NCBI RefSeq assembly: GCF_000225505.1
Contig: NZ_BACI01000002.1
Location: 1 to 64,000, forward strand
Length of the DNA: 64,000 nt
Reading direction: 5' to 3'
Origin: Gordonia alkanivorans NBRC 16433
GTDB lineage: Bacteria > Actinomycetota > Actinomycetes > Mycobacteriales > Mycobacteriaceae
Numbering within the stretch: position 1 is the stretch's first letter; every line of letters starts with the position of its first letter. The position numbers were made by a program, and so were the translations under genes. Of this stretch, positions 26,880-35,701 are shown piece by piece. The notes under the pieces were generated by a model. It made no database searches and was not told the DNA's origin. It worked only from the letters and a program-made list of their open reading frames with translations.

Positions 26880-28475
26880 ATGAGCGCCGAGACCGTTCGG
26901 GACCTGGTGTGGGGCGAGGAGGTCGTCGAGGCTGCCTACGCCGGTCATCCGGGGCGTATCTATGCGAAGGCTCCCGGTTCTCTGGTGGACCTTCTGCGTA
27001 CCGCCGGCCCGTGGAATGAACGCGACTTCCTGGTGCAGCGTGACATGCGAATCGGTCACACCGCGTTCCACGCGGCGATCCCGGCGGCGGCCGCATACCT
27101 TGCCGCCCTGGGTGTCTCGCGGGGCGACCGGGTGATGCTACACAGCTACAACCGTCCGGAGTTCGCGCTGGCCACCTGCGCGGTGTGGTGGCTCGGCGCG
27201 GTGCCGGTGTACGCCAACCGCTGGTGGAGTGCCGATGAGTCCCGGCATGCCATCGAGGTGTCCGCACCGGTCCTCGTGCTCACCGACACTCCTGAGCTCT
27301 TCGGCGACGTCGGTATCGTCGTGCGATCCATCGCCGACCTCACCGCCTGCTGGACGAACCCGGTGCCGCACGAGCCCACCGACGGTGTCGACCTCGACGA
27401 CCCCGCCCTGATCCTGTTCACGTCGGGTAGCTCCGGTGCCCCGAAAGCCGTTGCGCTGTCGTCGCGGTCGGTGATCACCAACCAGCAGAACCTGCTGGTG
27501 CGTTCCCGTCGCCTGCCGCACAACCTCGCGCCGGACACACCGCAGCAGGTTGCTCTGGTGTGCACCCCGCTGTTCCACATCGGCGGGGTGTCCAACATCC
27601 TGACCAACCTCCTCATCGGCGGCCGAATGGTCATGACGGCCGGCAAGTTCGACGCCGGTGAGATCCTCCGACTCATCGAAGCCGAGCGGGTGCAGACCTG
27701 GGGCGGCGTCCCGACCATGGCCATCCGGCTTCTCGAGCATCCCGACTTCGACGCCCACGACCTGTCGAGCCTGCGCTCGTTCCCGCTCGGCGGCGCACCG
27801 CTGCCCCCGGCTCTGCTGGACCGGATGACCACCAAGCTGCCGCAGCTCAAGCGGCGTGGTCTGGCCAACACCTGGGGCATGACCGAGACCGGCGGCTTCA
27901 TGACGGTCGCCGGCAACGCCGACCTCACCGAACGGCCCGGTACGGTCGGCCGACCGTACCCCGTCGTCGAGGTCCGCATCGACGCCCCCGACGATCGGGG
28001 CATCGGGGAGGTGCTCGTGCGTGCTCCCACGGTGATGCTCGGCTACGTCGGTCTCGACGACGGCACCGTCGACACCGAGGGTTGGCTGCACACCGGCGAT
28101 CTCGGTCACCTCGATCCCGACGGCTATCTCTACCTCGACGGCCGCAGCAAGGACATCGTCATCCGGGGCGGCGAGAACATCGCCTGCGCCCACATCGAGA
28201 AGGCGATCCTCGGACATCCCTCGATCGTCGAGGCCGCCGTCTTCGGTGTGCCGCACGACGATCTCGGCGAGGAACTGGCCGCGGTGGTGACCCACCGGGC
28301 CGCAGAGCCGGTCAGCGTCGACGACCTGGTCGCGCACTGTCGTACCACGCTCGCGTACTTCGAGGTCCCCACCCACTGGCGGATCGACGACACGCCGCTC
28401 CCCACCCTCGCCGGGGAGAAGCTGAACAAGAAGGCCATCAAGGCAGACTTCATCGCCGCCGGCCTGGAAGGATGA
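26880..28475 (+). CDS. acyl-CoA synthetase (AMP-binding)
   Basis: A 531-residue adenylate-forming ligase. The P-loop reads FTSGSSGAPKAVAL, the substrate-binding core NTWGMTETGGFM, the hinge DGRSKDIVIRGGENIACAHIE and the catalytic Lys lies in LAGEKLNKKAIK. It would form the CoA ester that feeds this operon. ATG 26880 follows GAGGGAG. It is the first gene of a four-gene unit under operator site C that also has a lipocalin-like protein, an APH kinase and a small helical protein. A second ligase stands at 15508, so two acids or two stages are activated. Confidence 0.92.
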   Translation: MSAETVRDLVWGEEVVEAAYAGHPGRIYAKAPGSLVDLLRTAGPWNERDFLVQRDMRIGHTAFHAAIPAAAAYLAALGVSRGDRVMLHSYNRPEFALATCAVWWLGAVPVYANRWWSADESRHAIEVSAPVLVLTDTPELFGDVGIVVRSIADLTACWTNPVPHEPTDGVDLDDPALILFTSGSSGAPKAVALSSRSVITNQQNLLVRSRRLPHNLAPDTPQQVALVCTPLFHIGGVSNILTNLLIGGRMVMTAGKFDAGEILRLIEAERVQTWGGVPTMAIRLLEHPDFDAHDLSSLRSFPLGGAPLPPALLDRMTTKLPQLKRRGLANTWGMTETGGFMTVAGNADLTERPGTVGRPYPVVEVRIDAPDDRGIGEVLVRAPTVMLGYVGLDDGTVDTEGWLHTGDLGHLDPDGYLYLDGRSKDIVIRGGENIACAHIEKAILGHPSIVEAAVFGVPHDDLGEELAAVVTHRAAEPVSVDDLVAHCRTTLAYFEVPTHWRIDDTPLPTLAGEKLNKKAIKADFIAAGLEG

Positions 28476-28478
28476 CCG

Positions 28479-29615
28479 ATGTTCCTCAGCCCGGCTGACG
28501 AGTACTTCACCCACCAAACCGCACTGACCCACGCCATGGTGGCGACCAGTGACCCGTCGTGGCGCGAGCGCTACTGGGTCAGCTTCCAGGACACCGAATC
28601 AGGCGACACGGTCCTCACCCTCGGGCTGGGGCGGTACCCGAACCAGGATGTCATGGAGGCGTTCGCCTGCTTCTCCAGCGGCGAGCGGCAGACCAACCTA
28701 CGGCTGTCCCGGACCCTGCTGCCCGACAGCCACGGCATGACCGTCGGACCCCTGTCCTGCGAGATCGTCGAACCCCTTGCGCAACTTCGGTTCACCCTGG
28801 ACGACAATGATTCCGGCTTGCGTTTCGACATCACCTTCGAGGCGACCTTCGAGCCCATGCTCGAGGGAAGGTTCTTCCAGATCAGTCGCGCGCGTGCGAC
28901 CTACGACGCCATCCGCTACGTCCAGCACGGCCGGGCGCGCGGCTGGATCGTCACCCCCGACGGCCGCCGTATCGAGGTGACGCCCGACCGCTGGTGGGCC
29001 GAACGCGACCACTCCTGGGGGACCCGACCGCTGCCTCGTGCCGAAGGGCAACCGCCGGGGGAGCGGCCGGAGTGGAAGATGCTGATGTTCGCACCGCTGC
29101 AACTGCCGGACCTCGCCGTGCACATGTACCTGCAGGAGTCGCGTCCGGGGGAACCGGTTCATTTGTCGGCGAGTGCGATTCGCCCACCCGGCGACAACCG
29201 GGAACTACCGCCGATCGTCGCCGTCGACCACGACCTCAAGTGGGCGGAAGACGCCGCGGCGCCGACCCTGCTCGGCGGACGCGTTGTCCTGACCCTGCTC
29301 GGTGGCGAGACCACCGAGCTCGAGATCACCGCGTGCAAGGGGCGGGCTCACCTGCGCGGCGGCGGCTATGAGGGCTGGAACGGCTGGCGGCAGGGTCAGT
29401 GGCGCGGAGAACTCACCGCCGAGCACGACGAGTGGGACCTCACCGACCGCGACAACTTCTACCGTTACGCGAAAGCGGGATCGGATCACCTCGTCGAGGT
29501 GCGTCACGGCGACGACGTCGGTTACGGCGTCATCGAATACATGGTGCTGCCCGGGTACGGCCGCTACGAGGAGGCACTGCCTCCGCCGCGCGCATCACGG
29601 TCGGATTCGCGATGA
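28479..29615 (+). CDS. beta-rich protein of AttH/CrtC-like type, function unknown
   Basis: A 378-residue soluble protein with no signal peptide. It is rich in aromatic beta strands and contains W-W-A-E-R-D-H-S-W-G-T-R-P at about 172-184, a pattern that recalls the lipocalin-like hydratase folds of AttH and hydroxyneurosporene synthase (CrtC). That relation is a guess from strand pattern. It starts 3 bases after the CoA-ligase stop and overlaps the APH kinase start, so it belongs to the same pathway. It could bind or hydrate a hydrophobic, terpene-like substrate. Confidence 0.7.
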   Translation: MFLSPADEYFTHQTALTHAMVATSDPSWRERYWVSFQDTESGDTVLTLGLGRYPNQDVMEAFACFSSGERQTNLRLSRTLLPDSHGMTVGPLSCEIVEPLAQLRFTLDDNDSGLRFDITFEATFEPMLEGRFFQISRARATYDAIRYVQHGRARGWIVTPDGRRIEVTPDRWWAERDHSWGTRPLPRAEGQPPGERPEWKMLMFAPLQLPDLAVHMYLQESRPGEPVHLSASAIRPPGDNRELPPIVAVDHDLKWAEDAAAPTLLGGRVVLTLLGGETTELEITACKGRAHLRGGGYEGWNGWRQGQWRGELTAEHDEWDLTDRDNFYRYAKAGSDHLVEVRHGDDVGYGVIEYMVLPGYGRYEEALPPPRASRSDSR

Positions 29616-30622
29616 CCGGACTGCGTCCGGGGCTGCTCGAACTCCTCGACGGCACCGGGTTCACCGACGCCGACGACCCGGTCCGCCTCGGCGGTGGCAG
29701 TTCTCAGGAGAACTGGGCCTTCGAGGCGATCGCCGCAGATGGTCGCCGTCGCCCGCTGTTGCTGCGACGTGCGCCGCAGAGCGGAGTCGTCGACACCGAA
29801 CGCGACGTCGAGTACGACCTGCTCCGCCGACTGGCGGGCACCGGGCTGCCCGTCGCCGCCGTCCACGCGCTCGATCCCGACGGCTCACTGATGGGACGTC
29901 CGGCGATGGTCGTGGACCGTCTCGTCGGCCGCGCCGACCGCGCGGTGCTGCGCGACCGTGATCCGTTGCGGCTCGGATCTTCCGGACGACTCGCTCTCGC
30001 CGAAGCGCTGGCAGATCTGTTGGGTAGGGTGCACCGGCTGGACCCGGTAGCGCTGGGCATACCCGGCATCCTGGAATCGCCCGACGATCCCGGGCGCACT
30101 GAACTCGATCGGTGGGAGGCCGAGCTCGACGGCGTCGAACTCGGACCACACCCGGCACTCCGCGAGACGATCGCCTGGCTGCGCGCACACCTGCCGGCTC
30201 CGTCGCCGATTCGACTGGTCCACGGCGACTTCCGGCCCGCCAACGTCCTCATCCACGGGTGCGCCATCAGTGGGCTCCTCGACTGGGAACTGGCCCACCT
30301 GGGCGACCCGCACGACGACCTCGGCTGGTACACGTGCTCGGTCTACCGGAACGAGCACTTCGTCGACGACCGCTGGGGACTCGACGATTTCCTACAGCGG
30401 TGGTCGCAGACCTCCGGGCTGGAGGTGGACCGCGAACGGCTGCACTTCTGGCAGGTCATGACCGCGCTCCGGTTGGCCGTCATCGCACTGACCGGTGTGA
30501 AGGCATTCTGCGACGGTGCGACCGACCGTCCGGCCGGACCCACTCGCCGGATCGAGCTGATCGCGCTGCGCGAGACCGGACTGCTCGACGGTTCCGGACA
30601 TCGGTCAGGAGGACGGTCATGA
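29612..30622 (+). CDS. APH-fold phosphotransferase (ACAD10/11 kinase-like)
   Basis: A 336-residue protein kinase-like phosphotransferase. It shows a glycine-rich loop (RLGGGSSQENW), the catalytic HGDFRPANVL loop (Asp, Asn) and the metal-binding DWELAHLGDP segment. The same APH domain is fused to acyl-CoA dehydrogenase in human ACAD10 and ACAD11, where it phosphorylates 4-hydroxyacyl-CoA. Here kinase and dehydrogenase are separate neighbours, so a hydroxyacyl-CoA kinase role is more likely than antibiotic resistance. ATG 29612 overlaps the previous stop; its own stop overlaps the next ATG (ATGA). Confidence 0.88.
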   Translation: MTGLRPGLLELLDGTGFTDADDPVRLGGGSSQENWAFEAIAADGRRRPLLLRRAPQSGVVDTERDVEYDLLRRLAGTGLPVAAVHALDPDGSLMGRPAMVVDRLVGRADRAVLRDRDPLRLGSSGRLALAEALADLLGRVHRLDPVALGIPGILESPDDPGRTELDRWEAELDGVELGPHPALRETIAWLRAHLPAPSPIRLVHGDFRPANVLIHGCAISGLLDWELAHLGDPHDDLGWYTCSVYRNEHFVDDRWGLDDFLQRWSQTSGLEVDRERLHFWQVMTALRLAVIALTGVKAFCDGATDRPAGPTRRIELIALRETGLLDGSGHRSGGRS

Positions 30623-31005
30623 GACCGCGACCATCAGAGATCATCGCCGGCATCCGTACGGTTCTGAAAGATACGGCCGCCCCCTCGTGCAGCGGCGAAC
30701 ATGCGCGCGCACGTCTCGACGAGATCCGCGCGGTACTGGCGCAGGTCGACTGGGACAACGCAGGATTCGAGCTCGCCCAGCGAACAGATCGACTCGAGGT
30801 CGCGTTGCGAGAGGCACGGCGGTGGCTCGACGACGAGCTGCCGCCGAAACCCGAGCAGCGGGAGTACGCCGCGATCGAGCAGCACTACGAGCGGCTCGCG
30901 GCGCTCGCGGCGGCGGCCTTGACCACGCTCCGTGAGGCCAGGGATCGCGGCCCGGAAGCCGACGCCGCGACGGAGGCATATCAGGGGTTGTTGCGTTCCC
31001 TGTGA
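30619..31005 (+). CDS. small helical protein of unknown function
   Basis: A 128-residue, almost entirely helical protein rich in Ala, Arg and Glu, without Cys clusters or membrane segments. ATG 30619 has a strong AGGAGG ribosome site and overlaps the kinase stop, so it is translated with it. I do not recognise the family. Close coupling suggests it is a structural partner of the APH kinase or of the CoA ligase in the same unit. Confidence 0.7.
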   Translation: MRPRPSEIIAGIRTVLKDTAAPSCSGEHARARLDEIRAVLAQVDWDNAGFELAQRTDRLEVALREARRWLDDELPPKPEQREYAAIEQHYERLAALAAAALTTLREARDRGPEADAATEAYQGLLRSL

Positions 31006-31054
31006 GGACTACGGTCCGCCGCCCGAGGGCGTCGGTGTGGTGTCGTCACATCCA

Positions 31055-31076
31055 TATAGTCTAGAACTAAACTATT
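31055..31076. promoter_or_regulatory. cluster operator site D (22-bp imperfect palindrome)
   Basis: On the minus strand this site begins AATAGT and contains CTAGACTAT, matching site C at about 16 of 22 positions. It lies 45 bases upstream of the FadE gene at 31121 and is the most diverged of the four copies. Confidence 0.5.
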
Positions 31077-31120
31077 CGATGATAGTGTAAATCTGAGGTT
31101 TCGGTGAAGGTGGTGAGCTC

Positions 31121-32326
31121 ATGACTCCGACCATTGATGAGTTCGTCGGTGAGGCAAGGCAATTCCTCGGGGCGGTGACCAGGAAGCAGGGCGGGTCGAC
31201 ACCCGACGCGGCGGCCAAGTCGCGATATGCACTGTTCTCCGGTTCGACCGACGCCGAGTTGACCGCGGCGGTCGACTATCAGCGAGCGGCGTTCGACGCA
31301 GGGTTCGGCTGGATCACCGGTCCGTCGGACCTCGGTGGTTCCGGACTGTCGGGTGCCTACGAGAGGGCCTTCGCGGCCGTCGAACGCGAGTTCCCGATCC
31401 CTTCGAAGGGGCCGCTGTCGGTGAGCCTGGGCATGGTTGCCCCGACCCTCGCGCAGTTCGGTTCTCCGGAGGCGACGGTTAAGTGGCTCACAGGGTTACG
31501 GCGTGCCGACATCATCGGCTGCCAGCTGTTCAGTGAGCTCGCCGCCGGGTCAGATCTGGCTGCGGTGCGCACCAGGGCGGTGCAGGACGAGGGCAGCGGG
31601 GAGTGGACGCTCAACGGGCAGAAGGTCTGGACTTCGGGGGCGCACTACTCCGACATCGGGATCGCGCTCACCTGCACGAGCGACGGTCCACGGCACAAGA
31701 ACATGACCGCCTTCGTCGTGGACATGCGGACCCCCGGCGTCGACGTGCGACCGCTGCGTCAGATCACCGGTGCGGCCGACTTCAACGAGGTGTTCCTGAC
31801 CGACGTGACGCTGCCCGACTGGTGCCGTCTCGGCGAGGTCGGACAGGGCTGGTCGGTCGCCATCGCGATGCTCATGCACGAACGGAACGCCATCGGGGGA
31901 TCGTCGAGCGGCGGCAGCGGCTTGTTCCGGATGGACGACCTCGCGGCCTGGATTCGGGATCTCGGTCGCCACAAGGACCCCGCGGTGATCGAGGCCTTCG
32001 CCAGGGTCTACTCGGGCGTCACCTCCGCCAAGGCGATGCGCCGCCGAGCCGACGCCAATCTCAAGGCCAACGGCGTTCCGGGTCCGGAGATGTCGCTCGG
32101 CAAGCTCGCGCTGACGGCAAATCTGCAGGCGCTCAGCGACCTCGTGACAACCGTGCTGGGTCCGCGCCTGATCGCGGACATCGGCGTACCGCGCACCTAT
32201 GCCTGGTCGGAGTTCGTGCTCAGCGTGCCGGGGATGCGCATCGGCGGCGGTACCGATGAGATCCACCGCAATACGGTGGCCGAACGCTTTCTCGGTCTTC
32301 CCAAGGACAAACCGGCTCGAACCTAG
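31121..32326 (+). CDS. acyl-CoA dehydrogenase (FadE)
   Basis: A 401-residue FAD enzyme with complete domains: LFSELAAGSDLAAVRTRA in the middle domain, GQKVWTSGAHYSDIGIAL, and GGGTDEIHRNTVAERFLGLPKD at the C-terminus. It is the first gene of the five-gene unit under operator D and probably pairs with the FadE at 34574, four genes later. Given the nearby APH kinase it is also a candidate for the dehydrogenase that acts after phosphorylation of a hydroxyacyl-CoA, as in ACAD10/11. ATG 31121 follows GGTGGTGAG. Confidence 0.92.
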   Translation: MTPTIDEFVGEARQFLGAVTRKQGGSTPDAAAKSRYALFSGSTDAELTAAVDYQRAAFDAGFGWITGPSDLGGSGLSGAYERAFAAVEREFPIPSKGPLSVSLGMVAPTLAQFGSPEATVKWLTGLRRADIIGCQLFSELAAGSDLAAVRTRAVQDEGSGEWTLNGQKVWTSGAHYSDIGIALTCTSDGPRHKNMTAFVVDMRTPGVDVRPLRQITGAADFNEVFLTDVTLPDWCRLGEVGQGWSVAIAMLMHERNAIGGSSSGGSGLFRMDDLAAWIRDLGRHKDPAVIEAFARVYSGVTSAKAMRRRADANLKANGVPGPEMSLGKLALTANLQALSDLVTTVLGPRLIADIGVPRTYAWSEFVLSVPGMRIGGGTDEIHRNTVAERFLGLPKDKPART

Positions 32327-32387
32327 TTGCCGGCAACCGATTTCGTCGCCCCGCATACGGGCGACGACTCACAAGTAAGGAAATTCG

Positions 32388-33311
32388 ATGGGACACCTCG
32401 ACGGAAAGACAGTCATCGTCACCGGCGCCGGCCGCGGCATCGGACGTGAGCATGCTCTGCTGTTCGCGGCGGAGGGCGCCAACGTGGTCGTCAACGACCT
32501 CGGTGGTTCGCAGGACGGCAGCGGCGCCGCAACCGGTCCGGCCCAGGACGTGGTCGACGAGATCGCCGCGGCGGGCGGTCGCGCCGTCGCCAACGGTGAC
32601 GACGTCGCCGACTCGGCGGGCGCCAACCGGATCGTGGCCACCGCGATCGACACCTTCGGCGGCGTCGACGGACTGGTGAACAACGCGGGAATCCTGCGGG
32701 ACCGCGTGCTGGTGAACATCGACGACGATGACTGGGATCTCGTACTGCGGGTGAACCTCCGCGGTACCTTCCTCATGACCCGCGAGGTCTCACGCTTCTG
32801 GCGCGAGCGGAGCAAAGCCGGCGAGCAGGTTGCCGGATCGGTGGTCAACACCAGCAGCGAATCGGGCGTCTTCGGCAACCCGGGGCAGACCAACTACTCC
32901 GCTGCCAAGGCCGCGGTCGCGAGTCTCACCCAGGTCGCCAGCAAGGAACTGGCACGCTACGGCGTGCGGGTGAATGCGATTCTGCCGCAGGCACGGACGC
33001 GGCTCACCGAGGGTGCATTCGGCGACGCTCTGGCCGGCAAGGAAGGCGAGTTCGATCGCTTCGACCCGGCCAACGTGTCACCCTTCGTCGGGTACCTGCT
33101 CGCGGCGGAGTGCCCGCTCACCGGCGAGGTCTTCCTGGTCGGCGGTTCGCGCGTGCAGCGGATCAAGCCGTGGGCCAAGGATTCGGAGTGGAAGCTCATG
33201 ACCGACGGTCGGTGGACTCTCGACGCGCTGGCCAAAGCCGTCGCCGACGCCGGCATCCCCAGCGGCGGCAGCACCTGGACCGCCAACCCGGAAAAGGCGG
33301 CTGCGAAATGA
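32388..33311 (+). CDS. short-chain dehydrogenase of the MFE-2 (17-beta-HSD4) type
   Basis: A 307-residue NAD-dependent SDR. The cofactor loop is TGAGRGIGREHALLFAAEGA, NNAG follows, and the catalytic residues appear as S in VVNTSSESG and Y-x3-K in NYSAAKAA. A long C-terminal extension (about 250-307) is typical of the dehydrogenase domain of peroxisomal multifunctional enzyme 2, which oxidises (3R)-hydroxyacyl-CoA. That stereochemistry agrees with the MaoC-type hydratases encoded at 18776 and 33308. Its stop overlaps the next ATG. Confidence 0.93.
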   Translation: MGHLDGKTVIVTGAGRGIGREHALLFAAEGANVVVNDLGGSQDGSGAATGPAQDVVDEIAAAGGRAVANGDDVADSAGANRIVATAIDTFGGVDGLVNNAGILRDRVLVNIDDDDWDLVLRVNLRGTFLMTREVSRFWRERSKAGEQVAGSVVNTSSESGVFGNPGQTNYSAAKAAVASLTQVASKELARYGVRVNAILPQARTRLTEGAFGDALAGKEGEFDRFDPANVSPFVGYLLAAECPLTGEVFLVGGSRVQRIKPWAKDSEWKLMTDGRWTLDALAKAVADAGIPSGGSTWTANPEKAAAK

Positions 33312-34564
33312 CCACCACCGAAACAACTCCGGCGACAACTGCGGTGTCGACGACGTCTGATGCGGTGGACAAGACCACCGAGGCCAAGATGCCCGAGGCG
33401 GTCATCACCGACGAGATGATCGCGTCGATGGAAGCCCGTGCGGGTGTCGACCTCCGGATCGACCACTCGATCAACAACGAAGAAGCCACCCGCATCGCGG
33501 TGATCAAGTTCGCCGGCGGGATCGGTGACATCAACCCGTTGTGGACCGACGCCGAGCACGCCGAACGATCCGATTACGGTGCGCCGGTGGCGCCTCCGTC
33601 CTTCGTCATCGGGTGCTTCTCCGGCATCCAGTTCGGCTGGCCCGGACTCGGCGCTTTCCACAACGCCACCCAGGCACGTTTCCACCAGCCGGTCTACTGG
33701 GGCGACACGATCACCGCGACCTGCCGATACGATGGCTTCACCGGCCCGCGTCCGAGCAAGTTCGCCGGCCGGATGGTGACCGATCACTTCGTCAACACCT
33801 ACCGCAACCAGCACGGTGAGCTCGTCGCCGAGATCGACTGGCAGGTGGTTAATTTCGAGCGCGGTTCGGCGAAGTCGCGCTCGAAGTCGGCAGTGAAGGA
33901 CTCGGGCAGGCCGGAACTGGTCCTACCGCATCCGTGGCAGGAGGAGGAGATCCGCGAGGTCGAGGAGCGGGTTCTCGACGAGCAGCCGCGCGGCGCTGAA
34001 CCGCGCTACTGGGAGGACGTGCAGGTCGGCGACGCGATCCAGACCCTCACCAAGGGACCGATCGGCCTGACCGACGAGGTCGCCTTCATCGCCGGCGGCG
34101 GCACCCCGATCCCGCGACTCAAGGCGCACGCCGCCGCACTGGTCGACTACCAGGCGCACCCGGCGTGGTCGTTCCGCGACCAGGTCATGGGATCCAGCGA
34201 GCCGATCTACGCGGTCCACTACAACAAGGCGGCCGCCAATGCGATGGGCGTGGCCTTCCAGTACGACGTCGGCTTCCAGCGGCAGTGCTGGCAGACGCAA
34301 CTGCTCACCAACTGGTGCGGTGACGACGGCTGGGTGCGCGATTGCAGTTCCGAGTACCGGGGCTTCGTTTACCTGTCCGACGTGGTCACCCTCGGCGGCG
34401 AGGTCACCGGCAAGTCGGTGGGCCAGGACGGCGAACATCTGGTGGAACTGCGCACCTTCGCACGCAACCAGCGCGGCGCCGATGTCATGCCCGGAACGGC
34501 GACGATCGCGCTGCCGACCCGCGACGCGACGTCGCCGGTCGCGCGTCGAGCCCGAACGGACTAG
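33308..34564 (+). CDS. double hot dog MaoC-like dehydratase
   Basis: A 418-residue protein with two hot dog domains: an N-terminal FAS1-type dehydratase module (about 50-195, with GDINPLWTDAEHAERSDYG) and a C-terminal module (about 220-400). The first 35 residues are Thr-rich and disordered. This layout is common in actinobacterial lipid catabolism and would hydrate a bulky enoyl-CoA. ATG 33308 overlaps the SDR stop (ATGA), so hydration and oxidation steps are coupled in expression. It gives the cluster a second hydratase besides the one at 18776. Confidence 0.88.
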   Translation: MTTTETTPATTAVSTTSDAVDKTTEAKMPEAVITDEMIASMEARAGVDLRIDHSINNEEATRIAVIKFAGGIGDINPLWTDAEHAERSDYGAPVAPPSFVIGCFSGIQFGWPGLGAFHNATQARFHQPVYWGDTITATCRYDGFTGPRPSKFAGRMVTDHFVNTYRNQHGELVAEIDWQVVNFERGSAKSRSKSAVKDSGRPELVLPHPWQEEEIREVEERVLDEQPRGAEPRYWEDVQVGDAIQTLTKGPIGLTDEVAFIAGGGTPIPRLKAHAAALVDYQAHPAWSFRDQVMGSSEPIYAVHYNKAAANAMGVAFQYDVGFQRQCWQTQLLTNWCGDDGWVRDCSSEYRGFVYLSDVVTLGGEVTGKSVGQDGEHLVELRTFARNQRGADVMPGTATIALPTRDATSPVARRARTD

Positions 34565-34573
34565 GGGATCGCG

Positions 34574-35701
34574 ATGGCAATCGATGCACAGGAACGTGCG
34601 GCTCTGGCCGAGGCGGTGCGCGACGCCTCCTCGGCCGGGCCGCGCGAGTTCCTCGACGATCACGGCCGACCCCAACGGGACGGGCAACTGTGGAAGGTCC
34701 TGACCGAGCAGATGGGACTCGGCGGACTGCTCGTCCCCGAGGCTGACGGGGGCGCGGGTGCAGGGGTCGCGGAGCTGGCAGTCGTTCTCGAAAATCTCGG
34801 CGCCACACTGGCCGTGGTGCCGGCGCTGTCATCCATCGGCATCGCCGGAACGCTGCTCCGCGTCGCCGGGACCACGCAGGCCCGCGCGATGTCCGTCCGG
34901 CTCTCCGAAGACGGGCTGGCCGCGACCGTCTGCTGGCCGGACCCGGCGTCGATGCCACCCGCCGGTGTCTCGGCGACTGCTTGTCGCGCCACCGACAGTG
35001 AATCTGTCATCGTCAGCGGACGCGCCGAGTTCGTCCTCGACGGTGCGGACGCAGACGTTGTGCTGGTGCCGGTCACCATCGACGGAACCGACGCGATCGT
35101 GGCCGTCGACACGGCGGCGCCCGGCCTCACCCGAACCGCGATGACAGGTCTCGACCTCACCCGGGGAATGGCTGTCGTGGAATTCCTCGATGCACCGGGA
35201 ACCCTTGTCGCCGACAATGTCTCCCTGGAGACAGCGGCGGATCTGGCGCTTGTGCTCATCGCCGCCGAACAGGTGGGCATCGCCCAGCAATGTCTCCAGG
35301 TGGCGGTCGCGTGGGCCAAGGACCGCGTGCAGTTCGACCGTCCCATCGGTCAGTTCCAGGCGATCAAACATCAGCTCGTGGATCTGCTCATGGCCACCGA
35401 ACTCGCGCGTTCGGCCCTCGATGTGGCGGTCGCGGCTGCCGACGCCTATCTCGCCGCACCATCGGACGCAGTCGCGCGAGAGCTGTCGGTCGCCGCGAGC
35501 GCGGCCAAAGCCCGATGTGGTGACGCGGCGATGGTCGTCGCCGACGAGTGCCTGCACATCCTCGGCGGCATCGGGTTCACCTGGGAACACGACGCACATC
35601 TGTACCTACGGCGGGCCAAGGCGCTGGAAGTCCTGATGGGCACGCCCGCCGATCACCGGTCGCGATATGCCGTTCTACTGCTGGAGGATTCCGCCCGATG
35701 A
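34574..35701 (+). CDS. acyl-CoA dehydrogenase (FadE)
   Basis: A 375-residue dehydrogenase of the LGGIGFTWEHDAHLYLRRAK subgroup, like the shorter partner encoded at 23719. Visible are RVQFDRPIGQFQAIKHQLVD for FAD/CoA contacts and an N-terminal helical domain of normal size. In the analogous sterol regulons one such subunit pairs with a full-type FadE; the gene at 31121 is the obvious partner. ATG 34574 lies 9 bases after the dehydratase stop, and the 3' end overlaps the next crotonase gene. Confidence 0.92.
   Translation: MAIDAQERAALAEAVRDASSAGPREFLDDHGRPQRDGQLWKVLTEQMGLGGLLVPEADGGAGAGVAELAVVLENLGATLAVVPALSSIGIAGTLLRVAGTTQARAMSVRLSEDGLAATVCWPDPASMPPAGVSATACRATDSESVIVSGRAEFVLDGADADVVLVPVTIDGTDAIVAVDTAAPGLTRTAMTGLDLTRGMAVVEFLDAPGTLVADNVSLETAADLALVLIAAEQVGIAQQCLQVAVAWAKDRVQFDRPIGQFQAIKHQLVDLLMATELARSALDVAVAAADAYLAAPSDAVARELSVAASAAKARCGDAAMVVADECLHILGGIGFTWEHDAHLYLRRAKALEVLMGTPADHRSRYAVLLLEDSAR

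Noticed and set aside
29612-30622. Aminoglycoside resistance gene
   Set aside because: The APH fold is present, but the operon context and length fit the ACAD10/11-type kinase group rather than resistance enzymes.
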